A stretch of DNA of 6,562 nucleotides from the NCBI GenBank assembly GCA_038249175.1, contig JBBRWP010000183.1, forward strand, positions 1 to 6,562, given 5' to 3'. Position numbers and translations under genes: made by a program. Position 1 is the first letter of the stretch. The number at the start of each line of letters is the position of its first letter. The stretch is from JAEWSN01 sp038249175. GTDB taxonomy: Bacteria; Bacillota; Clostridia; DSM-8532. The notes beneath the pieces were generated by a model. It made no database searches. It was not told where the DNA came from and saw only the letters and a list, made by a program, of their open reading frames with translations. Shown in pieces: positions 1 through 5,928 of this stretch.

Positions 1-1044
1 GACCTGCAAAAAAAACTGAGTTCCATCAGTTCTGAAAAAAAAGAAACCAAAGAGGAATTGCTGTCTATCAAACAAAAACGAGCAGAAATTGTGAAGAACC
101 TCGAAGAAAAAGGCTATGAAAAACTGGCCATAGAAGAAAAATTGGCACAAATCGATTCTGCCATTCAAACCCTGACAGATGCCATTGCATTGTCAGAAAC
201 CGAATATGATCAGGAATTGGTGCTGTTCCAGGAACGCATTGTGGTCATGTATCAACGGTCGAAAGTGTGGCAAGGCGCTGAACTGGTGCTTGATAGCAGC
301 AATATCAGTGAATTTTATAAGAATCGTAATGCCATGAAATCCATTTCAAAAGCTGATCAGGACCTGATGCGATCTCTGGAAGAAAAAAAAGCAGAGATTG
401 AGCAATTGAAGAGCCAAAAAGAAGATGAAGAGAATACCACGCAGGGACAATTGCAAGCCAATCTGGGGGCGGCAAAGGATTTGATCTCCTCCCGATCGCT
501 GGCCGATGAAGAAATCAAAGTCACATCCGAAAATATGAAAAAATTGGAATCTCAAGAAGATGCGATCAATGATGAAGCAGAGAAAGTCAGTGCCCTCATC
601 AAGCAATTGAAAACGTCCAATGCCAAATATGTCGGCGGTGATATGTCCTGGCCGGCACCTGGTAACTACCGTGTATCCTCTCCTTATGGCAATCGCATGC
701 ACCCCATTTTTAAAAAGATGCGTTTCCATTCCGGTATCGATATCCATGCCAATAAGGGTGATACGATTTCCGCTGCCAACAGCGGCACGGTTATTTATGC
801 CGGGGTAAGAACAGGTTATGGCAATACGGTCATCATCGACCATGGTGGCGGGGTCACGACGTTGTATGCACATATTATGAACCGCGGTATATTGGTAAAA
901 AATGGACAAAAAGTCTCGATGGGAGAGGCCATTGCAAAAGTGGGCAGCACCGGCTGGTCAACCGGACCGCATCTTCATTTTGAATATCGGAAAAATGGCA
1001 ACACAAAAAACCCGTTGCAGCACTTAGGAAAAAAACAGGGCTAA
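1..1044 (+). CDS. M23 (LytM-type) peptidoglycan endopeptidase with N-terminal coiled coil, 5' partial
   Basis: Zinc metallopeptidase expected to cut peptide crosslinks of peptidoglycan outside the membrane. The frame is open from the window's first base, so the N-terminus (signal peptide or anchor) is missing; 347 residues are visible. Residues 1 to about 200 are rich in K, E, Q and L and look like a long coiled coil, as in PcsB, CwlO and EnvC. A WPAPG linker near 215 leads into the M23 domain (about 220-345). The metal and catalytic residues are all present: H243 and D247 in HSGID, H291 in YAH, and H324 and H326 in HLH, so the enzyme should be active. In Firmicutes this architecture is often encoded beside ftsEX and regulated by that complex; ftsX could lie just upstream, but that is inference. 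A terminator follows the stop at once. Family assignment is firm; the exact physiological role is not. Confidence 0.93.
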   Translation, partial: DLQKKLSSISSEKKETKEELLSIKQKRAEIVKNLEEKGYEKLAIEEKLAQIDSAIQTLTDAIALSETEYDQELVLFQERIVVMYQRSKVWQGAELVLDSSNISEFYKNRNAMKSISKADQDLMRSLEEKKAEIEQLKSQKEDEENTTQGQLQANLGAAKDLISSRSLADEEIKVTSENMKKLESQEDAINDEAEKVSALIKQLKTSNAKYVGGDMSWPAPGNYRVSSPYGNRMHPIFKKMRFHSGIDIHANKGDTISAANSGTVIYAGVRTGYGNTVIIDHGGGVTTLYAHIMNRGILVKNGQKVSMGEAIAKVGSTGWSTGPHLHFEYRKNGNTKNPLQHLGKKQG

Positions 1045-1060
1045 ACTGGAAGCAAAGCAA

Positions 1061-1084
1061 AAAGACACCCGGACGGGTGTCTTT
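1061..1084 (+). terminator. Rho-independent terminator of the M23 gene
   Basis: A perfect 10-bp stem (AAAGACACCC, 1061-1070, with GGGTGTCTTT, 1075-1084) closes a GGAC tetraloop 16 bases after the M23 stop codon. The T-rich end of the stem runs into CGTTTC, so the U tract is interrupted but adequate. The A-rich flank upstream means the hairpin could also work on the minus strand, though no minus-strand gene is visible. It implies that the S41 gene downstream has its own promoter. Confidence 0.85.
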
Positions 1085-1097
1085 CGTTTCGAGGTTA

Positions 1098-1166
1098 GGC
1101 AAGGGTTCACTGACGTTTCAGAGGGTAAGCCGTCCCTTGCCATGAGGAACCCGTGCCGATGGGTTT
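1098..1166 (+). other. Possible structured RNA segment in the M23-S41 gap
   Basis: GGCAAGGG (1098-1105) pairs perfectly with CCCTTGCC (1134-1141). The 28 bases between them hold a small hairpin, CTGA (1110-1113) with TCAG (1118-1121). A second short stem follows: AACCC (1148-1152) with GGGTT (1161-1165). No reading frame is supported here. I do not recognise a known riboswitch or leader class. It could be an upstream leader, a small RNA or chance pairing. Confidence 0.25.
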
Positions 1167-1171
1167 GGTCT

Positions 1172-1200
1172 TTGACTATTGTGAAAACTGAAAATACGCA
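1172..1200 (+). promoter_or_regulatory. Weak candidate sigma-A promoter for the S41 gene
   Basis: TTGACT (1172-1177) is a good -35 match. At 17-bp spacing the -10 would be TACGCA (1195-1200), which is poor. The proposed -10 lies inside the first 23-bp dyad, as expected of a repressor operator, but this is inference. An alternative -10-like sequence is TATAAA at 1247-1252 or 1312-1317, each without a convincing -35. Confidence 0.2.
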
Positions 1201-1253
1201 GTATTTTCAGTAAGTTTTATGCAAACGCGGTAGAGGACGCATGGGGTATAAAT
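1188..1253 (+). repeat. Tandem repeat unit 1, headed by a perfect 23-bp dyad
   Basis: Begins with CTGAAAATAC (1188-1197), spacer GCA, then the exact reverse complement GTATTTTCAG (1201-1210). Downstream come TAAGTTTT and, after a divergent middle, GAGGACGCATG (1233-1243) and GGTATAAA. The following unit repeats this layout at about 80% identity by eye. The dyad could be a protein-binding operator or an RNA hairpin. There are only two copies in the window and no flanking mobile gene. Confidence 0.7.
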
Positions 1254-1320
1254 CTGAAAATGCGCAGTATTTTCAGTAAGTTTTGTGTGAACTCACCGAG
1301 GACGCATGAGGTATAAAAAT
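1254..1320 (+). repeat. Tandem repeat unit 2, with near-perfect 23-bp dyad
   Basis: Directly abuts unit 1. CTGAAAATGC (1254-1263), spacer GCA, GTATTTTCAG (1267-1276). The single change from unit 1 (A to G in the left arm) turns an A-T pair into G-T, which RNA would still pair as G-U. GAGGACGCATG (1298-1308) and GGTATAAA recur near the end. The ATG at 1306 falls within this repeated element and is therefore unlikely to be a translation start. Confidence 0.7.
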
Positions 1321-1326
1321 GAAAGA

Positions 1327-1354
1327 GCAAATAGCTGCTTATCTTGCTATTTGT
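1327..1354 (+). other. Hairpin in the presumed 5' leader of the S41 gene
   Basis: CAAATAGC (1328-1335) pairs with GCTATTTG (1346-1353), extended by a G-T wobble pair (1327/1354), around a 10-base loop. It ends just before GAGG (1357-1360), which may be part of the ribosome binding site, so it could affect initiation. It has no T tract and is not a terminator. Confidence 0.4.
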
Positions 1355-1371
1355 GTGAGGTTGATTTTAGG

Positions 1372-2643
1372 ATGAAAAACAGGAAAATGAAGCGGTTTTT
1401 AACAGTCGTTGCAGCTTTTTTTATGGCGGTTCTTATTTTTGTCACCGGCTTTTTCTTCGCCATCGAACGCATGGTGTCTTTTGAAGGGCTTACCTCCAGG
1501 CCCCTCACCGATTGGTTTCAACCACAATCCGCTATTTTGTTGGATCGTGAGACCGTCAACCCGGATGAAACCAATGCATTCAACCGGGTCCTTGGGTTGC
1601 TGAAAACACGCTACTACATGCCGGTTGATGAAAATACACTGGTGGAAACCGCCATCAAAGGTTTGGCGGCTGGTACGGAAGATCCATATACGAATTATTT
1701 CACCCCCGAGGAAATGAATGCCTTCATGGAGTCCAGCAGCGGCAACTATGTGGGTATTGGTGTCAGCGTCACCATGGATGAAAAAAACCTGCTGACGGTG
1801 TCAGAGCTTTTTCCGGATTCGCCGGCATTGGCCAGTGGCCTGAAAGTTGGAGACAAAATAACCAAGGTGAATGATGAGGATGTCACAGGCATCAAGGAAT
1901 CCAGCCTGATCATCAAAAAGATAAAAGGGGAAGCCGGGACCGATGTGTCGCTGGACGTTTACAGAGAATCAGACAACGACTTTCATACGTTTACAATCAA
2001 ACGCGCAGCCATCAATGTGCCGAATATTTCCGGGGAAATTCTAGAAAACAATATCGCCTACATTCGCATTGCCCAGTTTGACAGTGATATCGCCAGAAGT
2101 TTTTATCAGATGTATAATGACCTCTCATTCAAAGGTGCCAAAGCCCTGATTATTGATTTGCGGTTCAACCCCGGCGGCGATTACAGCCAGGTGGTGGCCA
2201 TTGCTGATATGCTGCTTCCAGAGGGACTGATTGTTTATACAGAAGACAGAAACGGGGAGCGCGAAGAAAAAAAATCAGATCCGGCCAGTCTGAATGTGCC
2301 CATGGCGGTTCTAGTCAATGGCTACAGCGCATCGGCTTCTGAAATTTTGTCTGCCGCACTGCAGGATTACGGCAAGGCGGTCATCATTGGAGAAAAGACA
2401 TTTGGAAAGGGTCTGGTACAAACCATCGACACCAATTTTCCAAATGGCGCGGGTTTAAAATATACCATTTCAACGTACTATTCACCAAAAGGGAAAAATA
2501 TCCAGCACGAGGGCGTGAAGCCGGACATCGAAGTAAAACTGGATGAAGCTTATGCATCCACGCCACTAGCGAGTATTCCGGAAGGGAAGGATGGACAATT
2601 GTCTGTCGCCATCAAAGAAATTCAAAATAAGCTGGTAAAATAA
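1372..2643 (+). CDS. S41 family C-terminal processing peptidase (CtpA/CtpB-like), membrane-anchored
   Basis: Serine protease of the tail-specific (Prc/CtpA) family, expected to act outside the membrane on envelope or sporulation proteins; 423 residues from this start. After basic residues there is one membrane segment (about 9-31), then a helical region, a PDZ domain beginning near GIGV at 128 and ending around 208, and the S41 catalytic core. By alignment to E. coli Prc, the nucleophile is S321 (middle serine of SASASE), the general base is K346 (FGKG), and the third residue is Q350 (GLVQ); the Ser-Lys spacing of 25 matches Prc exactly. The frame could start at ATG 1306, but that codon lies in a repeated non-coding element and adds 22 residues before a natural N-terminus. 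ATG 1372 (GAGG 11 bases upstream) or ATG 1387 (AGG three bases upstream) fits better. Pairing with an M23 hydrolase recurs in Firmicutes. Substrate unknown. Confidence 0.93.
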   Translation: MKNRKMKRFLTVVAAFFMAVLIFVTGFFFAIERMVSFEGLTSRPLTDWFQPQSAILLDRETVNPDETNAFNRVLGLLKTRYYMPVDENTLVETAIKGLAAGTEDPYTNYFTPEEMNAFMESSSGNYVGIGVSVTMDEKNLLTVSELFPDSPALASGLKVGDKITKVNDEDVTGIKESSLIIKKIKGEAGTDVSLDVYRESDNDFHTFTIKRAAINVPNISGEILENNIAYIRIAQFDSDIARSFYQMYNDLSFKGAKALIIDLRFNPGGDYSQVVAIADMLLPEGLIVYTEDRNGEREEKKSDPASLNVPMAVLVNGYSASASEILSAALQDYGKAVIIGEKTFGKGLVQTIDTNFPNGAGLKYTISTYYSPKGKNIQHEGVKPDIEVKLDEAYASTPLASIPEGKDGQLSVAIKEIQNKLVK

Positions 2644-2697
2644 AAAAAATCGTGTTGAATCAAGGCCTGTGTGGTAATCACTTGTTGAGGTGATATT

Positions 2698-2931
2698 ATG
2701 CAGAAAAAAAATGATGGTTTAAAACTACAAGTGGCAAAAGAACTCGGGTTAATAGACAAAGTGATGCTTGACGGGTGGAAAAGCCTGTCTGCCAAAGAAA
2801 CCGGCCGTATTGGCGGTTTGATGTCCCGGCGGAAAAAAGAGGCCATGTTTTTGCAGGCGTCCGGCATTTCTGATGGCAAGGCATCAACGACACTCCTGTC
2901 GAACCAAAGCAGCTTCGACACCGATTCATAG
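2698..2931 (+). CDS. Small acid-soluble spore protein, alpha/beta-type, divergent
   Basis: 77 residues. The core LKLQVAKELGL (8-18), then DGW (25-27), SAKETGRIGG (31-40) and LMSRRKKE (41-48), matches the alpha/beta SASP pattern (K-x-E-V/I-A-x-E-L-G, then A-R-E-x-G-x-x-G-G-x-M-x-R-R). The DGW spacing recalls SspF-like members. Such proteins coat and protect DNA in dormant spores and are degraded by GPR at germination. Two oddities: residue 11 is Q where the GPR cleavage site usually has E, and there is a low-complexity Ser/Thr-rich tail of about 27 residues. GAGG (2687-2690) lies seven bases before the ATG. I see no clear sigma-G promoter in the 54-bp gap upstream. The family call is good but rests on short motifs. 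Confidence 0.75.
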   Translation: MQKKNDGLKLQVAKELGLIDKVMLDGWKSLSAKETGRIGGLMSRRKKEAMFLQASGISDGKASTTLLSNQSSFDTDS

Positions 2932-3012
2932 TCACAAACCGGTTATTTTGTTCAGAAAAAGTTTTTGTGCCACGGATATATGCCATAATTGCTACAAAAG
3001 AGGATGATAAAA

Positions 3013-3765
3013 ATGTACATGACCCTGGCACAGGTATACGACGATCTGATGAAGGACATCCATTATGATAAGATGGCTGATTTTATTGAGAGCATTTTTC
3101 GAAAATACAGTTTGACGCCTTCCCTGGTTCTGGACCTTGGCTGTGGTACTGGCAGCTTAAGTCTGGTCATGATGGCCCGTAACTACGACATGATTGGCAT
3201 CGACAATGCCCCGGACATGCTGGAACGTGCTGCTAATAAAGCGGCAGAGCAAAACAAATCGCTGTTGCTTCTCCTGCAGGATATTCAGAATTTTGAACTT
3301 TATGGCACCGTTGGCGCCATTCTGGCGACCATGGATGTTTTGAATCACCTTACCAAAAAGAAGGATCTGCTGCGCACGTTTCAATTGGTTCATAACTATT
3401 TGGATCCTGGAGGGCTGTTCCTGTTTGACTTGAATTCACCTTACAAATTGGAGACCCTTTTACCCAAACAAAGCTTTTATGAGGTTGGCGAGAAAACCGT
3501 GTGGCTTTGGAACAGCCATTACAGCACCAAAACACGTATCTGCCGTTTTGACCTGACTTTTTTTATACAGGCGACACACGATGCCTACAACCGATATGAT
3601 GAGGTACAACAGGAACGTGCGTGGTCACAGGAGGAAGTACAGTTGTTGTTACAGCAAGCCGGGCTGGTGTTGGAGGCTGTCTATGACGGGTGGTCTTTCA
3701 AAAAACCAAATGTGACCTCAGAAAGATTCTTTTTTGTGGTTAGAAAGATGGCTTCGGTTTCATAG
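3013..3765 (+). CDS. Class I SAM-dependent methyltransferase (YqeM-like)
   Basis: 250 residues, the usual length for the family. The N-terminus (LAQVYDDLMKDIHYDKMADF) matches the entry pattern of Bacillus YqeM-like proteins. SAM-binding motif I is VLDLGCGTG (39-47, with D41, G43, G45 and G47). The acidic residue ending strand 2 is D64 in GIDN. A later GGLFLFDLNSPYKL stretch marks the end of the Rossmann core, and the rest is a lid or substrate region. The substrate is unknown; related proteins act on small molecules or tRNA bases, and nothing here decides between them. ATG 3013 is chosen because AGAGG (2999-3003) sits nine bases upstream; ATG 3004 would have no spacing, and the TTG at 2989 lies upstream of the ribosome binding site. 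It is separated from the SASP gene by 81 bp without a convincing terminator. Confidence 0.88.
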   Translation: MYMTLAQVYDDLMKDIHYDKMADFIESIFRKYSLTPSLVLDLGCGTGSLSLVMMARNYDMIGIDNAPDMLERAANKAAEQNKSLLLLLQDIQNFELYGTVGAILATMDVLNHLTKKKDLLRTFQLVHNYLDPGGLFLFDLNSPYKLETLLPKQSFYEVGEKTVWLWNSHYSTKTRICRFDLTFFIQATHDAYNRYDEVQQERAWSQEEVQLLLQQAGLVLEAVYDGWSFKKPNVTSERFFFVVRKMASVS

Positions 3766-3791
3766 CCAGCCATCGGTAACCCCGCTGTCTG

Positions 3792-3820
3792 CATGCAGGT
3801 TGCAGAATTCAACTTGCATG
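3792..3820 (+). other. 11-bp hairpin between the methyltransferase and nusB genes
   Basis: CATGCAGGTTG (3792-3802) pairs with CAACTTGCATG (3810-3820), with one G-T wobble and a seven-base loop. The left arm overlaps the perfect palindrome CTGCATGCAG (3789-3798). It is followed by an A tract, not a T tract, so it is not a standard + strand terminator. It may be an operator, a processing site or an atypical terminator. Confidence 0.4.
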
Positions 3821-3826
3821 AAAAAA

Positions 3827-3853
3827 TTGAAAATCAACTTTATGAACTAAAAT
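3827..3853 (+). promoter_or_regulatory. Weak candidate promoter for nusB-xseA-xseB
   Basis: TTGAAA (3827-3832) and TAAAAT (3848-3853) resemble -35 and -10 boxes, but the 15-bp spacing is short for sigma-A. The A/T-rich setting, directly after the hairpin and 33 bases before the nusB start, is suitable. Low confidence. Confidence 0.22.
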
Positions 3854-3873
3854 CAATTATGATTGCAGGCAAC

Positions 3874-3880
3874 AAGGAGG
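3874..3880 (+). promoter_or_regulatory. Ribosome binding site that fixes the TTG start of nusB
   Basis: AAGGAGG, a near-full anti-Shine-Dalgarno match, lies six bases before TTG 3887. It rules out the upstream in-frame TTG at 3863 as the start. Confidence 0.85.
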
Positions 3881-3886
3881 TTTCCC

Positions 3887-4309
3887 TTGGGAAGACATGA
3901 TACACGCGAAAGCGCAATGAAAATGATATTTCAAACCATGATACAAAAAGATGCCATCAGCGATCAATTGCAGTTTTTTATGGAAGAACACCCTTTGCCC
4001 CCAAAAGAAGCAGCATATTTTTTGCGTGTCGTGCAGGGTGTTCTGGATCATACAGAAGAATTGGACGCCCATATTGCGAAGCATGCCATTGGCTGGACGG
4101 TAGAACGTATGCCCAAAGTCGACCTGTCCATTATGCGTCTGGCCATTTATGAGATGCTGTATTGCGATGATATTCCGGCGTCTGTCTCCATCAATGAAGC
4201 AGTGGAGTTGACAAAAGCCTATGGAGATGACCAGTCTAAGTCTTTTGTGAACGGGGTTCTGGCAAAAGTGTTTCTCGAACTCCCATCACAATCTGAGGCA
4301 ACTTCATGA
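3887..4309 (+). CDS. nusB: Transcription antitermination factor NusB
   Basis: NusB binds boxA RNA together with NusE (ribosomal protein S10) and supports antitermination on rRNA operons. The 140-residue protein is normal length and all-helical. The N-terminal GRHDTRESAMKMIFQ matches the family opening (R-R-x-A-R-E-x-A-x-x-x-L-F-Q). The conserved C-terminal half is intact: W70 and ERMPKVDLSIMRLAIYEM (73-90), IP (97-98), VSINEAVELTKAYG (100-113), and FVNGVLAK (120-127). The start is TTG, supported by a strong ribosome binding site. Its stop overlaps the xseA start in ATGA, which implies translational coupling. The nusB-xseA-xseB-ispA order is typical of Clostridia. Confidence 0.96.
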   Translation: MGRHDTRESAMKMIFQTMIQKDAISDQLQFFMEEHPLPPKEAAYFLRVVQGVLDHTEELDAHIAKHAIGWTVERMPKVDLSIMRLAIYEMLYCDDIPASVSINEAVELTKAYGDDQSKSFVNGVLAKVFLELPSQSEATS

Positions 4310-5517
4310 CGAAAACATGGACAGTCACCCGCCTGACGCAGTATATCAGCAACCTGTTCAAAGAAGATGATGCGCTGCAGAATTTGACTGTTTCCGGGGA
4401 AATTTCCAATTTCAAGCACCATTCTTCCGGGCACATGTATTTTACCCTCAAAGATGATGAAAATGTTATTCGCTGTGCCATGTTTCGGGTTGCCAACAGC
4501 CGTCTGAAGTTTGAACCGGAAGACGGTATGAAGGTGATTTTGCATGGGGCTGTTTCCTTGTATGGACCCTCCGGGAACTATCAGATTATTGTAGATCGTT
4601 TGGACCCGGATGGCCTGGGCAGCCTGTATTTGGCGTATGAACAACTGAAAGCCAGACTTGAAAAAGAAGGGCTTTTTGATGTTTCCCATAAAAGACAGCT
4701 TCCTTATATACCACGCAATATCGGGGTTGTCACTTCTCAAACCGGTGCCGTCATCAGAGATATTCGCAACGTGGTGTTTCGTCGCTTTCCCATGGCCAGC
4801 ATTATTCTGTCACCTTCTGCGGTACAGGGGGTGGAGGCACCGACCCAACTTCTGCAGGCATTGGCGGACTTGCAGGCGATACCCGGGATGGACGTCATTA
4901 TCATAGCCCGGGGTGGCGGTTCGCTGGAGGATCTGTGGGCGTTTAACAACGAGGCCGTGGCACGGGCTATCTATGCCTGCACAGTTCCTGTTGTTTCTGC
5001 AATTGGACACGAAACCGATTTTACCATTGCTGACTTTGTTGCAGATTTGCGTGCGCCGACACCGTCAGCTGCTGCGGAACTGGTAGTGCCTAACCTCGCC
5101 GAAGTGTACGCTTCGCTACAGTTAACAAAAACCCGTTTAGCTCAAGGCTTGATACGGCGCTTTGATCTTGAAAAATTGCATTTGAAGCGACTTGCAGAAC
5201 GACCGGTATTTCAAAACCCGTCGGCCATGCTGCAAACAGATCGTCAGCGTCTGGATATGCGGCATCAACAAATGGTTCGTTTTATTTCAAGAAAGATTGA
5301 CCAGGAAAAGGCGAAGATTGCCCTGTTTTCAGGAAAACTCCATGTATTGAGCCCTTTACAGGTTCTTGGTCGCGGCTATGCTGTTGTCATGCATCCAAAT
5401 GGCAAGGCAATTTCATCGGTTCGCCAACTGTCCGTTGGGGAACATTTTACCCTGCGATTGTCTGATGGGACCATCACAGCAAAAACAGAAAATAAGGAGG
5501 CGTTCGAAGGTGGCTAA
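4306..5517 (+). CDS. xseA: Exonuclease VII large subunit
   Basis: Catalytic subunit of exonuclease VII, which degrades single-stranded DNA from both ends in a metal-independent way, in complex with several copies of XseB. The 403 residues fit the family. An N-terminal OB-fold (about 5-100) includes ISNFKHHSSGHMYFTLKD. The catalytic domain carries GVVTSQTGAVIRDI, RGGGS (202-206), EDLW (208-211), GHETD (234-238) and the ADLRAPTPSAAAE block (246-258). A long helical coiled-coil region that binds XseB follows, then a small C-terminal domain with LGRGYAVV and a DG turn. GAGG (4295-4298) lies seven bases before the ATG, within the end of nusB. It overlaps nusB by four bases and xseB by eight. Confidence 0.97.
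   Translation: MTKTWTVTRLTQYISNLFKEDDALQNLTVSGEISNFKHHSSGHMYFTLKDDENVIRCAMFRVANSRLKFEPEDGMKVILHGAVSLYGPSGNYQIIVDRLDPDGLGSLYLAYEQLKARLEKEGLFDVSHKRQLPYIPRNIGVVTSQTGAVIRDIRNVVFRRFPMASIILSPSAVQGVEAPTQLLQALADLQAIPGMDVIIIARGGGSLEDLWAFNNEAVARAIYACTVPVVSAIGHETDFTIADFVADLRAPTPSAAAELVVPNLAEVYASLQLTKTRLAQGLIRRFDLEKLHLKRLAERPVFQNPSAMLQTDRQRLDMRHQQMVRFISRKIDQEKAKIALFSGKLHVLSPLQVLGRGYAVVMHPNGKAISSVRQLSVGEHFTLRLSDGTITAKTENKEAFEGG
5494..5500 (+). promoter_or_regulatory. Ribosome binding site of xseB inside the end of xseA
   Basis: AAGGAGG lies nine bases before GTG 5510 but 21 bases before the next in-frame ATG (5522), so it selects the GTG start. Its position inside xseA couples production of the two subunits. 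Confidence 0.75.
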
Positions 5518-5800
5518 AAAAATGGAACAAGGACAAAAGGATGCACCTTTTGCATCCGATGCAGAGAAAAACATAACCCTGGTAGAGCCATATGAATCTG
5601 CAATGGAAAGACTTGAAGCCTGCGTTTCTTCTCTGGAGGGTGGACGGTTGAACCTGGAAGATTCATTGACGGCATTTGATGAAGGTGTTCAACTCATCAA
5701 ATACCTCACCAAGCGCCTGGATGCCATGGAGCATAAAATGCTGCTGCTTGTGAAAGACGCCGAAGGCGTGCATACAGAGGGAATGTCGGAAGACGTTTAG
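5510..5800 (+). CDS. xseB: Exonuclease VII small subunit
   Basis: Helical-hairpin partner that wraps the XseA coiled coil in several copies per large subunit. 96 residues with the GTG start, slightly longer than the usual 70-85 because of a variable leader of about 25 residues. The conserved core YESAMERLEACVSSLEGG (28-45), LNLEDSLTAFDEGVQLIKYL (47-66) and the following RLDAMEHKM match the family well. The start overlaps xseA by eight bases and is backed by AAGGAGG. ATG 5522 is the alternative start and would remove four residues, leaving the core unchanged. The longer open frame reaching back to 5366 lies inside xseA and is not the gene. Confidence 0.93.
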   Translation: MAKKMEQGQKDAPFASDAEKNITLVEPYESAMERLEACVSSLEGGRLNLEDSLTAFDEGVQLIKYLTKRLDAMEHKMLLLVKDAEGVHTEGMSEDV

Positions 5801-5803
5801 AAA

Positions 5804-5898
5804 CCGGACATGCATGTTGGAAAGGTTTTGCACTTGTGAAATGTCGAAAGAAATTAAAAGCCAGACATCTATGGTGGAAATATTTTACACTTGTGAAA
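5804..5898 (+). repeat. Imperfect direct repeat, 57-bp offset, between xseB and ispA
   Basis: 5804-5841 and 5861-5898 match at 31 of 38 positions with a constant 57-base offset and no gaps. The best-kept part is TTTT, one variable base, then CACTTGTGAAA. The CAC-TT-GTG core is a small dyad flanked by TTT and AAA, so the sites resemble paired operators. No gene is supported in this 128-bp gap. Confidence 0.65.
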
Positions 5899-5928
5899 GA
5901 CCTGAAGTTTTTTAACCAGAGGTGAAAA

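Noticed and set aside
346..909. Minus-strand open frame of 187 codons opposite the M23 gene
   Set aside because: It is antisense to a gene with complete catalytic motifs. Its translation is rich in F, C and I, as expected from the reverse of a Lys/Glu-rich coiled coil, and resembles no family.
1098..1166. Known riboswitch, for example a cyclic-di-GMP type
   Set aside because: The conserved core sequences I know for that class are not present. Only generic stems are visible, so no class is named.
1188..1320. CRISPR-like array
   Set aside because: There are only two units, directly abutting, with no unique spacers of even length and no cas genes. The units are themselves similar throughout.
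2932..3012. Terminator or promoter between the SASP and methyltransferase genes
   Set aside because: Only a 6-bp CACAAA/TTTGTG pairing with a long loop, and -10-like CATAAT (2984-2989) without a credible -35, can be found. Neither is strong enough to list.
3792..3820. Rho-independent terminator after the methyltransferase gene
   Set aside because: The stem is followed by A bases, not T bases, on the + strand, and the minus-strand exit also lacks a T tract.
4219..4740. Minus-strand open frame of 173 codons across the nusB-xseA junction
   Set aside because: It lies opposite two firmly identified genes and shows no recognisable motif or suitable ribosome binding site.
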